Part shown: in pieces, positions 46,001 through 54,645 of the stretch | Layout: each line of letters starts with the position of its first letter | How positions within the stretch are numbered: the stretch's first letter is position 1 | Source of the DNA: Xenorhabdus griffiniae | GTDB lineage: Bacteria; Pseudomonadota; Gammaproteobacteria; Enterobacterales; Enterobacteriaceae | Direction of reading: 5' to 3' | Length of the DNA: 64,000 bases | Assembly: GCF_015163655.1 (NCBI RefSeq) | Contig: NZ_JADEUF010000004.1 | Coordinates: 20,322 to 84,321 of the forward strand | Made by a program: the position numbers and the translations under genes | The notes under the pieces: generated by a model | What the model saw: the letters and a program-made list of their open reading frames with translations, nothing else | What the model was told of the DNA's origin: nothing | Database searches by the model: none

Positions 46001-49000
46001 CCTCAATGCACAGGGAAAAATTCAGGTGCTGGACAAGCTGGATATGCACGTCACCCGGGCACTGGATAACAGCCAGGGCTATATCTTCAGTAAGCTGGCG
46101 CAATCCCTGCGTGCGGAAAACATCCTGAATACGCAGGGATGGATAGGCACCCAGGGGGGCTGGTCCGCCACGGCTGGCCAGTTTGACAACCAGAAGGGCA
46201 GTGTGTCGAGCCTGCAGGATGCCCTGCTGGCCGTCAGCACGCTGGACAATCAGAAAGGCGCACTGGCGTCAGCAGGTGCGCTGATGCTGCGCTCGGCACA
46301 GGAGATTAATAACCAGGAAGGTAAAATCAGCGCCCTGGGGCGGCTGGATGTGCAGGGCGCTACCGAGGGATCGGCGGCCGGCCGTGTGCAGAACGTGGGC
46401 GGGAAACTGCTGGCGGACGGCGACCTCGTTGTCACGGCGCAGAGTCTGGACAACACTGACGGCCTGATTGACAGCCAGAAATCGGTGCGGCTGAACTTAA
46501 ACGGTAGGCTGGATAACCGTGACGGTAAACTGCAAAGCAACGGAGAGATGCAGCTTAATGCCCGGTCATTGCTGAATGGCACCGGTTCGATAAGCAGTCA
46601 GCGGCAGCTTGGGCTGCGCATTCAGGAACTTTTGGATAATACCGGAGGAACGCTGAGAAGCAATGGTGACCAGAGGATCTCTGCCGGGCAGGTCAACAAC
46701 CGGCAGGGACTGTTCAATAGTCTGGGCACGCTTGACGTCACCGCCGATCAGCTTGATAACCCGGATGGGACGTTTATCAGCCGGGGTAACGGCATTTACC
46801 GCATCAATGTGCTCAATAACCAGCAGGGAAAAATCCATGGCGGCGGCACCCTGACCTTTAAGGGGGACGCGATAAACAATCAGACCGGACAGCTGATTGC
46901 CACCGGATCGATGCGGATCGACAGTCAAACACTCAATAACCACGGGCAAGGGAAAATTACCAGCCAGAACGCGTTGGTTGTGCACAGTGACCGGGTGAAC
47001 AATCATGATGGCGGCTTGTTGCTGGGGACAACGCACACCGCAGTGACAACCCGTGAGCTGGACAACACGGCAGGACGTTTGCAAAGTACCGGCTCGTTGA
47101 CACTGTCAAACCTCGACAAGCTGGTCAACCGGCAGGGGAAGATCCGTGCCAATGGCGCACTCGACCTCAATGCGGGCACCCCGTCTGTGCTGGCGTTGTT
47201 CAATCAGGGTGGACTCGTCCAGAGCGGGGGACAGCTGACGGTCAATACACGCGCCCTGGATAACACAGGCGGGACATTGCTCAGCCAGCAAGGATTGACA
47301 CTGGCCGTGCAGCAGGATTACACCCACCGCATGGGGGATACCATTAGCAGTAATGGCGCGCTGACCTTCTCGGTGGGCGGGACGCTGACTAACCTGGCCG
47401 ACTGGCTGTTGCCCAGTCACCTGATCGTCGACAGTACCCACTTCATCAACCAGGGGATGCTGGCCGGGAAAACATTGCAGCTGACGACCGGCATCCTGCG
47501 CAACGAAAAGCGCCTGGAAGCCGACAGCATGACACTCACCAGTGATACGCTGGATAACACAGACACGGTGATGGGAGATGTTATCACTGTGCGCAGCCGG
47601 GTTATCGACAACCACGGGCAAAACGCGGTAATTGCCGCGACGGAACGCCTGGATTTGCAGGCCGGTGAGCGTCTGACCAATCGGGATGGCAGCCTGATTT
47701 ACAGTGCTGACACCCTGCACCTGGCCAGTGATGACTTGATTGAGAACAAAGCGAGCCGCATTGAGGCCGACGGGAATGTGTCGATTGAAGCCAACCGGTT
47801 GAATAACCTGCGCGAAGGGCTTGAAATCGTGCGCGAGGCAGAAAAAGGCGAAACCCAATGGCACCGTTATAACTACTATTGGCGCTCTTACGCTTCGGGG
47901 GTGAATCGCGACAAAAATACTATGGCGCCCACCACCCAGCGCTTGACATTCCGCGATGACGCCGCGGTGGAAAACAACCGTTACGGCACTCTGCTGGCCA
48001 TTGATGCGGCCGGTAAGCGTGCCCAGGTTCGCGTCAAGGATCATAAAGGACAACCCTATGAATTGTGGGTGAATTATCTGGCACTGACGCCGGATCGCGA
48101 CGGTAGTTACGCGATGACGTTCTATGAGACGCGCGGTCATCGCCAGAATACGGTGCCAACCCCTTATCACAACACGGTCTGGCGCGAGCACAACCGGGGA
48201 CGGCTTGAGCAGTGGGACCCGGAGAAACATCTCGACATTGCTCATGTGCCGTTTGTAGATGATTACAATAACTTCCGTGAACGCTCGGCCACCGGCACGG
48301 TGACGCGGGACAAACTGGTGTCCGAAGGTATCGGTGCCCATATTCTGGCGGGGGGCAACATGACGCTGCGGATTACGGACGAACTGCTGAATGATGCCAG
48401 CACCGTCAGTGCCAACGGCGACCTGCTGACGAAAGGTGACGGCAAGGTCACCAACCGGGGCTATTCCGTGAATGAACGGCGTCAGGAATTCCTGGTCGAC
48501 CATTACGACCGGGATACCCGGCACTGGTATCCGAAGCACCACAGTGATGAAACTGTCGCACTGGCGACCATTGATGCGATCATGACCGGGCACGGCGATG
48601 TCGCCATCAACGGCGCACAGCTGGAAAATACCACGGTCAACCCGGCGCAAATCAGCGTGGTTGAGGCCGCCCAGCAGGCGGCGGAAGCCGAGCGGGCGGA
48701 ATGGGAACGTAACCCGCTGGCGGTAACGGTGGAGGGCGTGGCGTGGCAAGAGAAGGGCAGTCAACTGGTGTTGGTTAACCAGCTGCTTACGCCGCTTAAG
48801 CGGGCACTGACGTCGATCGACCAATCTCACTTATCGGACGATCAATGGCTCACATTGCTTAAGCGAGAACTCATGTCGACCGACCACCCTGTTATACCGG
48901 GTGATCAATTACTCACGCTGCTTAAGCGAGAACCCACGTCGACCGACCACCCTGTCACACCGGATGATCAATGGCTCACACCGCTTAAGCGGGTATTCAC

Positions 49001-52000
49001 ACCGGTCGATCACCCCCTCATCTCGGACGCGCAATTGCTCACGCTGCTCAAGCGGGAACTCACCCCGGCCGACCAGCCCCTCAGGCCGATCGAACGTCCC
49101 CTGACGCCGGCTGAACTGGCACTGACCCGTCAGCAACAACTTGACCGGGTTGCCCCCTTTGTGCCCAATAACGGTCTGTTCCGTCAGCACCCGGCAGAAG
49201 GCAGTCCTTATCTGGTGGTAACGGATGAACGCTTTACCAGCCGGACCCGGTTTATCAGCAGCGATTACCTGTTGCAGCGGGTAGGGTATGACCCAGCGCA
49301 GGTGCATAAACGGCTGGGTGACGGCTTTTATGAGCAACGCCTGGTGCGTGAGCAGATACTCAAGCTGACGGGGCGGCCTTCCGTGCGCGGTGAAGATGCG
49401 ATGGCGCAGTACCAGACCCTGATGAACAATGGGACGAAGGTGGCCAACGACTTCCAGTTGGTGCCGGGCGTGGCACTGACGCCGGCCCAGATCGCGGCGT
49501 TGCAGCAGGATATCGTCTGGCTGGTGAGCGAGACGGTTGAGACTGCCAGTGGCCCGCAGACGGTATGGACCCCCAAGGTTTACCTGGCCAACACTACGCT
49601 GCGGCTGACCGGCCAGGGTGCCCTGATTGGCGGGGGTAACCTGCAACTGTCAGCGAACAGCCTCACTAACGCCGGTAACCTGTTTGCCGAGCGGGCACTG
49701 AACATTGACGCGGGGCAGTTTCTGCACCAGGGCGGGGATATCCGCGCAGACAGTATTGACGTACAGGCGGACAGCCTGACCTTAAGCACCCATCTGCAGG
49801 ATGCCCTGCGCCAGGCCTCCATGAGCGCCCGTGAGCTCAGTCTGAGCGGGGGGGATATCCAGCTGCGCGGCGCGAAGCTGGAGGCCACCCGTCACCTCAG
49901 CCTGAATGCCCGCAATAATCTGGATATTGCTGCCGCCAGAAGGACCACGACGGGCAACATTGAGGTCATCGCCGGGGCCATGGGTAACCGCACCAGTGAT
50001 GGCATGGAAGAGGTCGGAAAACGCAGGGCAACCGTCAGCGGCGAGTGGCAACAGGCGCTGGGCAGTACGCTGAATGCCGGGGGTAACCTCAGCCTGCGTG
50101 CGGGGCAGGATATCACGTTGCAGGGGAGCCAGGCCAAAGCCGACGGTACTGCCCGGGTGCAGGCCGGCGGCAACGTGAGCATTCTGGCAGAAAGTACCAC
50201 CCACCGCACGCAACTGGAAGCCAATAGCCGGACCTCGTCGGTGAGTAACCAGCGTGAGGAAGAACGGCTGCATCTCAGTACCCTGAGCGGTAACCAGGGC
50301 GTGACGGTTCAGGCGGGCGAAAACCTGACGGCCGAAGGCGCGCAGGTTGACAGCCGGTCAGGGCATATCGGTCTGAATGCCCAGGCGGTTATCATTAAAG
50401 ACGTGCGTCAGCGTGTGGCGGATCAGGACAGTGAGCGTAAGCGTGAGGGCAGCACGAAAAGCCAGCGGGAAATGGAGACGGTCAGCGAGCGTAGCGTGGG
50501 CAGCACCTTCAGCGGGCGGGACGGCGTTTCGGTGAGGGCGCGTGAAGGGGATATCACGGTCACCGGCAGCACACTGCACAGTGAGCAGGGGGTGCTGGCA
50601 TTGCAAGCGAAACAAGACATTACACTGGACAGCGCCACCGAAAGTGATTACCAGTTCTCGGCATCCAGCGCAAATAAGAAGGGGATGCTGTCGAAAAGTA
50701 GCCACCATACGGTACAGCAAGACCACGTCACCCGCGAGAAAGGGACCCTGCTCAGCGGCGACAGCATCAGCATCACGGCGGGCCATGACCTGACCGTGAG
50801 CGGGTCGGCGGTCGCCGGGGATAAGGCGGTGACCTTGCAGGCGGGTAATAACGTAGCGATGAACGCGGCCACCGAAACCGAGTCCCATTATTTGCTGGAA
50901 GAGAAGAAAAAGAGTGGACTGCTCAGCAGCGGGGGCATTGGTTTCACCGTGGGCAGTCAGTCTACCCGTCATCAGATCAATGAAGACGGCACCACCCAAA
51001 GCCAGAGTGTCAGCACGGTGGGCAGCAGCCAGGGCAATGTGACTATCACGGCGGGTAACCGGGTACAGGTCGGGGGTACCGATTTGGTGGCCGGCCAGGA
51101 TATCAGTCTCACCGGCGACAGCGTGCAGATTGACCCGGGGCAGGACAAACGTCGCCGGGCAGAGACGTTTGAGTCGAAACAGTCCGGCCTGACGCTGGCG
51201 TTGTCCGGCACGGTGGGCAGTGCGCTCAATACTGCGGTCAGCACGGCACAGCAGGCCAAAACAGCGGGTGACGGGCGGCTGAAAGCGCTGCAAGGCACGC
51301 AGTCGGTGCTGTCCGGGGCGCAGGGCTATCAGGCGTGGCAGCGCAGTGAGGCTGAATCCGCGAAAGCCGACGCGATTAATCAGGCGGGCGGTAATGCCGA
51401 AAAACCCACCGACACCATTGGTATCCAGCTTTCTTATGGCCGCCAGTCGGCGAAATCAGAAACCCGCACGGAACAGACGCAGTCACAGGGCAGCAGCCTG
51501 AGTGCCGGGCGCGATATTCGTATCAAAGCCACCGGGGACAATGCGGTTTCTGACAGTGGCGATATTCGGGTCAAAGGCAGCAGCCTGAAAGCCGGGCATG
51601 ATATTGATATGGCGACGAAACGCGATATCGTGCTGGAATCGGCTGAAAACACCCGGACCACGCGGGGTGAAAACAGCAGTAAAGGCGGCAGTGTCGGCGT
51701 GGGACTGACCGCCGGACAGGGCGGTTACGGCATTAAATTCTCGGCCAGCGTTAATAAGGGCAAAGGCCACGAAACCGGCGACGGGGTGACCCATACCGAA
51801 ACCCTGCTTGATGCCGGTAACCAGGTCAGCCTGAAATCGGGGCAGGATACGCGGCTTAAAGGGGCACAGGTCAGCGGGGAAACAGTGACAGCTGATGTTG
51901 GCCGTAACCTGCACCTGCAAAGTGAGCAGGATAAGGACAATTATGATGCCAAACAGGAAAATATCAGCGCCGGGGCGAGCTTCACCTACGGCTCGATGAA

Positions 52001-54086
52001 CGGTTCCGCCAGTGTCAATGCCCGCCGCGACAAGCTGCACAGCACGTTTGATTCCGTGAACGAGCAAACGGGTATTTTTGCCGGTAAGGGCGGGTTTGAT
52101 ATCAAGGTGGGGGAACATACCCAGCTTGACGGTGCGGTGATGGCCAGCACGGCGGATAAGGATAAAAACCGACTTGACACCGGCACACTGGGCTTTAGTG
52201 ATATCCAGAACAAGGCGGAGTACAAAACTGAGCACCAAAGTGTCGGTATCAGTACCGGCGGTGCGGTTGGCAGTCAGCTGGGCACCAATATGGCCTCAAA
52301 TATGCTGGCTGGCAGCAATAAGCATGACAGCCAGTCGTCGACCACACATGCAGCGGTCAGTGATGGCACGATTGTGGTGCGGGATGCCGATAAGCAGACA
52401 CAGGCTGTGGCTGACTTAAGCCGGGATACTGATAACGCCGCCAATGGCCTGAGTCCGATTTTTGACAAAGAGAAAGAGCAGCAACGCCTGGCTCAGGCGC
52501 AGGCTATCGCGGACATCGGCACCCAGGTGATGGATATCTACAATACGAACGAAGCGATTAAAGCGACGAAAGCCGCGACGGAAAAACTGAAAGACCCGCA
52601 AACGCAGCAAACACTGAAACAGGCTGCGGAAAAACAACTGAGGGCAGAAGGTCAACCCGCCGATGCGAAATCGGTGGCTGATCGGGCGCATCAGATAGCT
52701 TATGACGGTGCCATCAAAGCGCAGGGTGCCGATATCGGCAGCCGCCAGCGTCAGGCGGTGACGGCGGTCATCGGGGCGTTGCAGGGCCTGGCGGGCGGCG
52801 ATATCAAATCAGCCATTGCCAGCGGCGCAGCGCCGTATCTGACCAATGGCGTGAAGGCACTGACTTATAATGGTAAAGACCACTATGATGAGTTGACGCC
52901 GGCAGAAAAAGCCACCAACCTGATGGCACATGCGATCTTAGGCGGGGTTATCGCCGAAATGAAAGGGGGTTCTGCCACTGCCGGGGCAACCGGTGCGGTG
53001 AGCGGGGAATTGGCGGCGTCTGCTATTATTAATGCACTGTACGGAGATAAAAATCCGAACGATCTCTCACCGGATGAGAAGGAAACCGTCAGTAACCTGT
53101 CCACACTGGCCGGCGGAATAGCGGCCGGACTGGCAACCAATTCTACGGCAGGCGGTGTGGATGGGGCGCAGAGTGCCAAAAACGCGATTGAGAATAATGC
53201 GCTGAGCTTGCCAAAAGGCATGGCGGAATACGGTCGGGCACAGAGTTCACTCGCCATGCAAATGCTCAGGGAAGGGGCGACCCCGGATGAATTGTCGGAA
53301 GCGTTGGCAAAACAAGCGAGAGGTACGCACCCTGAAGGGCAAGATCCGGCCAGAGGGCTGATTGTGGCGTGGGGGAACTTCTTCGGTGTGCCGTTGGATG
53401 TGGTGATGTCCAATGAAAAAATGACGCCGGAGAAAGCGGCTGAAATTGTGGCCAGCGGTGTGCCGACCAGTGAAGCGAAGGTGATGCAGTATGTGGCGGC
53501 TAAGGCATTCTTGGCACTGGCTAAAAATCCTGTTTCGGGTAGCAAAGCCGAAGGTTCATCACCGCAATGGAAAGTAGGAGAAGGGAAATTTAGTCCGAAG
53601 GATAAGGGCACGGTGACGAATGTTGAGCATCCGGTTGGTAAGTTTGATGGAAAGTCACTACCTAATGGAAAAGAAAACATTGCAAGTGACAAGACAATCA
53701 AAAATGACGTATTAGAGCATCAAAGGGTTGGGAGTGGCGAGAAAGGAACTGGTAGTGGAAATAAAGTAGATCAACTACCTAATAAAACTGTTGTTGATAT
53801 TGATGGGAAAGAAATATCTGTTTATCCGAATAGGAGTAAGCCAACAGTGACACAAGAATTTCCTTCAGTAGCTAAGGCTCATGGTTTCAATGATATTGTT
53901 GACAATTATGCTGGCTTAGCAACACAAACGAAATTGAAAAATGGAGCCACTCTTTATCAATTGCCAGGAAAATTAAATGGGGTTGAAGGACGATTTGAGT
54001 GGATAGTAGATCCAAAATTAGGTGGTGTAAGCCATAGAATGTTTGTTACTGGCGGAACAGTGAATGGAGTGCCATCAAAACCATGA
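40029..54086 (+). CDS. cdiA: CdiA-like giant TpsA exoprotein with C-terminal toxin
   Basis: 4685 residues. An extended signal peptide of the ESPR type (MNKQCYCLIYSRTHGELRVV) precedes a cleavage site near 64 (QALA). TPS/haemagglutination-activity domain about 65-330 (NPSGIVCNGCGTINAGR). Long FHA-1 beta-helix repeats about 350-2590, including five 246-residue super-repeats (about 658-1890). A non-repetitive Tyr/Trp-rich block about 2595-2910, where receptor-binding regions sit in CdiA proteins. Five 21-residue repeats about 2915-3025. FHA-2 repeats about 3190-4125. A pretoxin region ending in IENN at 4387 (CdiA proteins usually have VENN). The last about 300 residues are the variable toxin tip; GC content falls after base 53560. 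The final about 100 residues (AHGFNDIVDNYAG; GRFEWIVDP; HRMFV) are a domain whose activity I do not recognise. The ATGA overlap with the next gene supports a toxin-immunity pair. Confidence 0.94.
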   Translation: MNKQCYCLIYSRTHGELRVVSELARSCSTAPGQRRGIGASRLWVTVRRAVWLLGAALFAGQALADGIIADRQVPSGQRPEVITTQNGLPQVNINAPNQAGVSHNPYQQFDVGQRGAILNNSALMTSTQLAGMIQGNPRLDPNAAPARFIINEVNSDKPSQLRGFLEVAGGRAQVIVANPSGIVCNGCGTINAGRMTLTTGKPQLNADGSLAGYQVERGVVSIEGGGLNGDPRHDTGYVDILARAVKVNAGVWAKAELAVVAGRNRISADSKTVTPLAADDKKPELAIDMGQMGGMYSGYIRMIGTEAGVGVRNQGGHLQAGKMLTVSSEGRLSWQSREEKEPVTQVVGDVTLTARDGIEHHGKLHSGGQLAVQSRDGDIQQSGTLAAVGDIRLTSARGIQSRGHVLAGSDINSTLKHKANLTLNSQGNIQASGHLLSLGDIKVTGHRVDISQSQLAASRAKIGAQAGGVALQQAKIDSQQLTVKTPGNIDAQQAQVRVGRWEIDANNLFNQKAVWSQVEAGESRFALAGVLDNTGGRIEAPQLNLNAGSLNNQQGHLVALDKTVQHWQVSGLLNNTDGLLGNNGDLRLDTGSLNNQRGTLQSQAALDIISGDDINNSEGKLLSGQRLTVKAERNIDNQGGLLESPLTLDVTSGADIKNSQGKLFGQQLTVKASGSIDNLSGEMRSEHLLLTAHNLTNTEGKVVSQGRLKLDIRQSLVNQHGFLDAADALDILTQGNWDNRSGTAQGGKQIDVSAHHIDNSDGKLLADQALTVNTTGNIDNQRGTLQGLSALNVTSGGDIQNGEGKLLSGQALTLTATGSVDNQSGNIQGKALELTVQKLTNTKGNIVSQGHLQLNISQDIDNQHGLIKADDALNIHTEGHWDNRGGTAQGSKQVDVSAHSIDNSDGKLSAAQALTLNVADNIDNQSGDIRGEALQLTAQHLNNAQGKIVSQSRLRLDSHQSIDNQHGLLDAADALDILTQGNWDNRSGTVQGGKQIDVFAHHIDNSDGKLLADQALTVNTTGNIDNQRGTLQGLSALNVTSGGDIRNGEGKLLSSQALTLKAIGSVDNQSGNIQGKALALTAQKLTNTKGNIVSQGHLQLDISQGIDNQHGLIKADDVLNIHTDGHWNNHGGTVQGGKQVDVSAHGIDNSGGKLSAGQKLTLNAADNIDNQSGDIRGEALQLTAQHLNNAQGKIVSQGRLRLDSHQSIDNQHGLLDAADALDIRTQGNWDNRSGTAQGGKQVDVSARHIDNSDGKLLADQTLIVNTTDNIDNQRGTLQGLAALNVTSGGDIQNGGGKLFSGQALILKATGSVDNQSGNIQGKALALTAQKLTNTKGNIVSQGHLQLDISQGIDNQHGLIKADDVLNIHTDGHWNNHGGTVQGGKQVDVSAHGIDNSGGKLSAGQKLTLNAADNIDNQSGDIQGETLQLTAQHLNNAQGKIVSQGRLRLDSHQSIDNQHGLLDAADVLEIRTQGNWDNRSGTAQGGKQVDVSARHIDNSDGKLLAEQALTVNTTGNIDNQRGTLQGLSALNVTSGGDIQNGQGKLLSGQALTLKAVGSIDNQSGDIQGEALELTAQALTNTEGKIASKGHLQLDIQQTIDNQRGSIKAGDALDIHTDGHWNNHGGTLQGGKQVDVSARSMDNSDGKLSAGQKLTLNAADSINNQSGEIEGEHLQLTASRLDNTKGKVISKGRLKLDIRQAIDNQRGLFEAADALDIRTQGNWDNRNGTAQGGRQVDVSAHYINNSGGNLLADHALIVNTTGNIDNQSGTLQGLSALNVTSGGDIQNGQGKLFSDQQLTVKAAGSIDNQSGNMQGNYLQLTAQHLKNTQGNLVSLGNLRFDIQQAIDNQQGFIEAGDTLDIHTEGHWDNRGGTAQGGKQVIVSTHSIDNTGGNLLSGGDLTLNSVGDVINQAGKLSAKQHLRWQGGSDSLLNNDAGTLYSEGVMSLRGGQLTNREKGEIQGKQGLKLDLTGRWDNQGGELTSGGHSTVNALSFLNAQGKIQVLDKLDMHVTRALDNSQGYIFSKLAQSLRAENILNTQGWIGTQGGWSATAGQFDNQKGSVSSLQDALLAVSTLDNQKGALASAGALMLRSAQEINNQEGKISALGRLDVQGATEGSAAGRVQNVGGKLLADGDLVVTAQSLDNTDGLIDSQKSVRLNLNGRLDNRDGKLQSNGEMQLNARSLLNGTGSISSQRQLGLRIQELLDNTGGTLRSNGDQRISAGQVNNRQGLFNSLGTLDVTADQLDNPDGTFISRGNGIYRINVLNNQQGKIHGGGTLTFKGDAINNQTGQLIATGSMRIDSQTLNNHGQGKITSQNALVVHSDRVNNHDGGLLLGTTHTAVTTRELDNTAGRLQSTGSLTLSNLDKLVNRQGKIRANGALDLNAGTPSVLALFNQGGLVQSGGQLTVNTRALDNTGGTLLSQQGLTLAVQQDYTHRMGDTISSNGALTFSVGGTLTNLADWLLPSHLIVDSTHFINQGMLAGKTLQLTTGILRNEKRLEADSMTLTSDTLDNTDTVMGDVITVRSRVIDNHGQNAVIAATERLDLQAGERLTNRDGSLIYSADTLHLASDDLIENKASRIEADGNVSIEANRLNNLREGLEIVREAEKGETQWHRYNYYWRSYASGVNRDKNTMAPTTQRLTFRDDAAVENNRYGTLLAIDAAGKRAQVRVKDHKGQPYELWVNYLALTPDRDGSYAMTFYETRGHRQNTVPTPYHNTVWREHNRGRLEQWDPEKHLDIAHVPFVDDYNNFRERSATGTVTRDKLVSEGIGAHILAGGNMTLRITDELLNDASTVSANGDLLTKGDGKVTNRGYSVNERRQEFLVDHYDRDTRHWYPKHHSDETVALATIDAIMTGHGDVAINGAQLENTTVNPAQISVVEAAQQAAEAERAEWERNPLAVTVEGVAWQEKGSQLVLVNQLLTPLKRALTSIDQSHLSDDQWLTLLKRELMSTDHPVIPGDQLLTLLKREPTSTDHPVTPDDQWLTPLKRVFTPVDHPLISDAQLLTLLKRELTPADQPLRPIERPLTPAELALTRQQQLDRVAPFVPNNGLFRQHPAEGSPYLVVTDERFTSRTRFISSDYLLQRVGYDPAQVHKRLGDGFYEQRLVREQILKLTGRPSVRGEDAMAQYQTLMNNGTKVANDFQLVPGVALTPAQIAALQQDIVWLVSETVETASGPQTVWTPKVYLANTTLRLTGQGALIGGGNLQLSANSLTNAGNLFAERALNIDAGQFLHQGGDIRADSIDVQADSLTLSTHLQDALRQASMSARELSLSGGDIQLRGAKLEATRHLSLNARNNLDIAAARRTTTGNIEVIAGAMGNRTSDGMEEVGKRRATVSGEWQQALGSTLNAGGNLSLRAGQDITLQGSQAKADGTARVQAGGNVSILAESTTHRTQLEANSRTSSVSNQREEERLHLSTLSGNQGVTVQAGENLTAEGAQVDSRSGHIGLNAQAVIIKDVRQRVADQDSERKREGSTKSQREMETVSERSVGSTFSGRDGVSVRAREGDITVTGSTLHSEQGVLALQAKQDITLDSATESDYQFSASSANKKGMLSKSSHHTVQQDHVTREKGTLLSGDSISITAGHDLTVSGSAVAGDKAVTLQAGNNVAMNAATETESHYLLEEKKKSGLLSSGGIGFTVGSQSTRHQINEDGTTQSQSVSTVGSSQGNVTITAGNRVQVGGTDLVAGQDISLTGDSVQIDPGQDKRRRAETFESKQSGLTLALSGTVGSALNTAVSTAQQAKTAGDGRLKALQGTQSVLSGAQGYQAWQRSEAESAKADAINQAGGNAEKPTDTIGIQLSYGRQSAKSETRTEQTQSQGSSLSAGRDIRIKATGDNAVSDSGDIRVKGSSLKAGHDIDMATKRDIVLESAENTRTTRGENSSKGGSVGVGLTAGQGGYGIKFSASVNKGKGHETGDGVTHTETLLDAGNQVSLKSGQDTRLKGAQVSGETVTADVGRNLHLQSEQDKDNYDAKQENISAGASFTYGSMNGSASVNARRDKLHSTFDSVNEQTGIFAGKGGFDIKVGEHTQLDGAVMASTADKDKNRLDTGTLGFSDIQNKAEYKTEHQSVGISTGGAVGSQLGTNMASNMLAGSNKHDSQSSTTHAAVSDGTIVVRDADKQTQAVADLSRDTDNAANGLSPIFDKEKEQQRLAQAQAIADIGTQVMDIYNTNEAIKATKAATEKLKDPQTQQTLKQAAEKQLRAEGQPADAKSVADRAHQIAYDGAIKAQGADIGSRQRQAVTAVIGALQGLAGGDIKSAIASGAAPYLTNGVKALTYNGKDHYDELTPAEKATNLMAHAILGGVIAEMKGGSATAGATGAVSGELAASAIINALYGDKNPNDLSPDEKETVSNLSTLAGGIAAGLATNSTAGGVDGAQSAKNAIENNALSLPKGMAEYGRAQSSLAMQMLREGATPDELSEALAKQARGTHPEGQDPARGLIVAWGNFFGVPLDVVMSNEKMTPEKAAEIVASGVPTSEAKVMQYVAAKAFLALAKNPVSGSKAEGSSPQWKVGEGKFSPKDKGTVTNVEHPVGKFDGKSLPNGKENIASDKTIKNDVLEHQRVGSGEKGTGSGNKVDQLPNKTVVDIDGKEISVYPNRSKPTVTQEFPSVAKAHGFNDIVDNYAGLATQTKLKNGATLYQLPGKLNGVEGRFEWIVDPKLGGVSHRMFVTGGTVNGVPSKP
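42000..45720 (+). repeat. Five tandem 738-bp super-repeats inside cdiA
   Basis: The marker TCGATAACCAGCGCGGCACG recurs, with few changes, at 42361, 43099, 43837, 44575 and 45313, each exactly 738 bp (246 codons) apart. Within each unit the 20-residue FHA-type repeats vary, but between units the DNA is close to identical over long stretches, especially units 2 and 3. The outer boundaries are approximate. The exact multiple of three keeps the frame and points to unequal crossing over or gene conversion. Confidence 0.93.
48772..49110 (+). repeat. Five tandem 63-bp repeats inside cdiA
   Basis: CTTAAGCG or CTCAAGCG recurs at 48795, 48858, 48921, 48984 and 49047, each 63 bases (21 codons) apart. 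The encoded unit is roughly LLTLLKRELTSTDHPVxxxDQ. It is Leu/Lys/Pro-rich and unrelated to the FHA repeats on either side. Confidence 0.92.
52812..52981 (+). repeat. 170-bp exact duplicate tract (cdiA pretoxin region), copy A
   Basis: These 170 bases are identical to 57014-57183 in the downstream cdiA fragment, whereas the sequence on both sides differs at many positions between the two copies. They encode the conserved region just before the toxin tip (the part reading TPAEKATNLMAHAILGG). Confidence 0.9.
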
Positions 54087-54598
54087 TGAATGATATGTAC
54101 TTGTTAGCTAAAAAAATGGAATTACTTGATTGGGGAATGATTTTTCTTGGAGCCAAGGGAAACCCTGTTGGTCGTTTATCTGCTCCTAATATAAGTGAGT
54201 TTGCATGTAATGAATTAACAAAACTTGATCTGTCTGATTCAATTCTGGTCGAGGTGTCTGAAGCTGCATTTTGCACAGAAATCAATCGTGAAGTGATCGA
54301 TAGCTTAGAAGTCATATGTGATAAAAAAAATATAAATATACAGTTATCAGAAAGGAAATGGAGATATGTCGCTTTATATATCCTATTACTCAATGAATTG
54401 CCTGATGATTACGTATATGGTCTTCTCAAATTAAACGAGTTTTGGAACCTTTGGGGAGATAGTGTTGATTCACCGAATATAGTCCAAGGTGTTGGTAATA
54501 ATCTTTCACCAACAGAGTATTATTCGGACGAGAATTACCACCTATTAATAGAAAAGCATCGTAACTGGTTAGATAGAGAGATTAAGCAATTGCAATAG
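54083..54598 (+). CDS. cdiI: CdiI immunity protein, DUF2247-like
   Basis: A 171-residue, acidic, soluble protein with no signal peptide. Its ATG overlaps the cdiA stop (ATGA), the usual arrangement for toxin and immunity genes. ELLDWGMIFLGAKGNPVGRL at the start and the late block VQGVGNNLSPTEYYSDENY match my memory of DUF2247, a family of unknown function. It is expected to bind and neutralise the toxin tip of the CdiA just upstream. The AT-rich composition matches the toxin tip, not the repeat body, so the two probably arrived together. Followed by a terminator hairpin. Confidence 0.85.
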   Translation: MMNDMYLLAKKMELLDWGMIFLGAKGNPVGRLSAPNISEFACNELTKLDLSDSILVEVSEAAFCTEINREVIDSLEVICDKKNINIQLSERKWRYVALYILLLNELPDDYVYGLLKLNEFWNLWGDSVDSPNIVQGVGNNLSPTEYYSDENYHLLIEKHRNWLDREIKQLQ

Positions 54599-54608
54599 AG
54601 TTGATACA

Positions 54609-54640
54609 GATCCCAGTCTAAGCGCTGGGATCTTCCCTTT
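54609..54640. terminator. Terminator after immunity gene 1 (repeated element, copy 1)
   Basis: GATCCCAG (54609-54616) pairs with CTGGGATC (54625-54632), followed by TTCCCTTT. The same block follows the other two immunity genes at 55903 and 58634. It also lies immediately beyond the 3' end of convergent symE. Confidence 0.82.
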
Positions 54641-54645
54641 AGCCG

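Noticed and set aside
47106..48830. 574-codon minus-strand frame antisense to cdiA
   Set aside because: It is a high-GC shadow of the sense gene, with Arg/Val/Gln-rich content and no domain.
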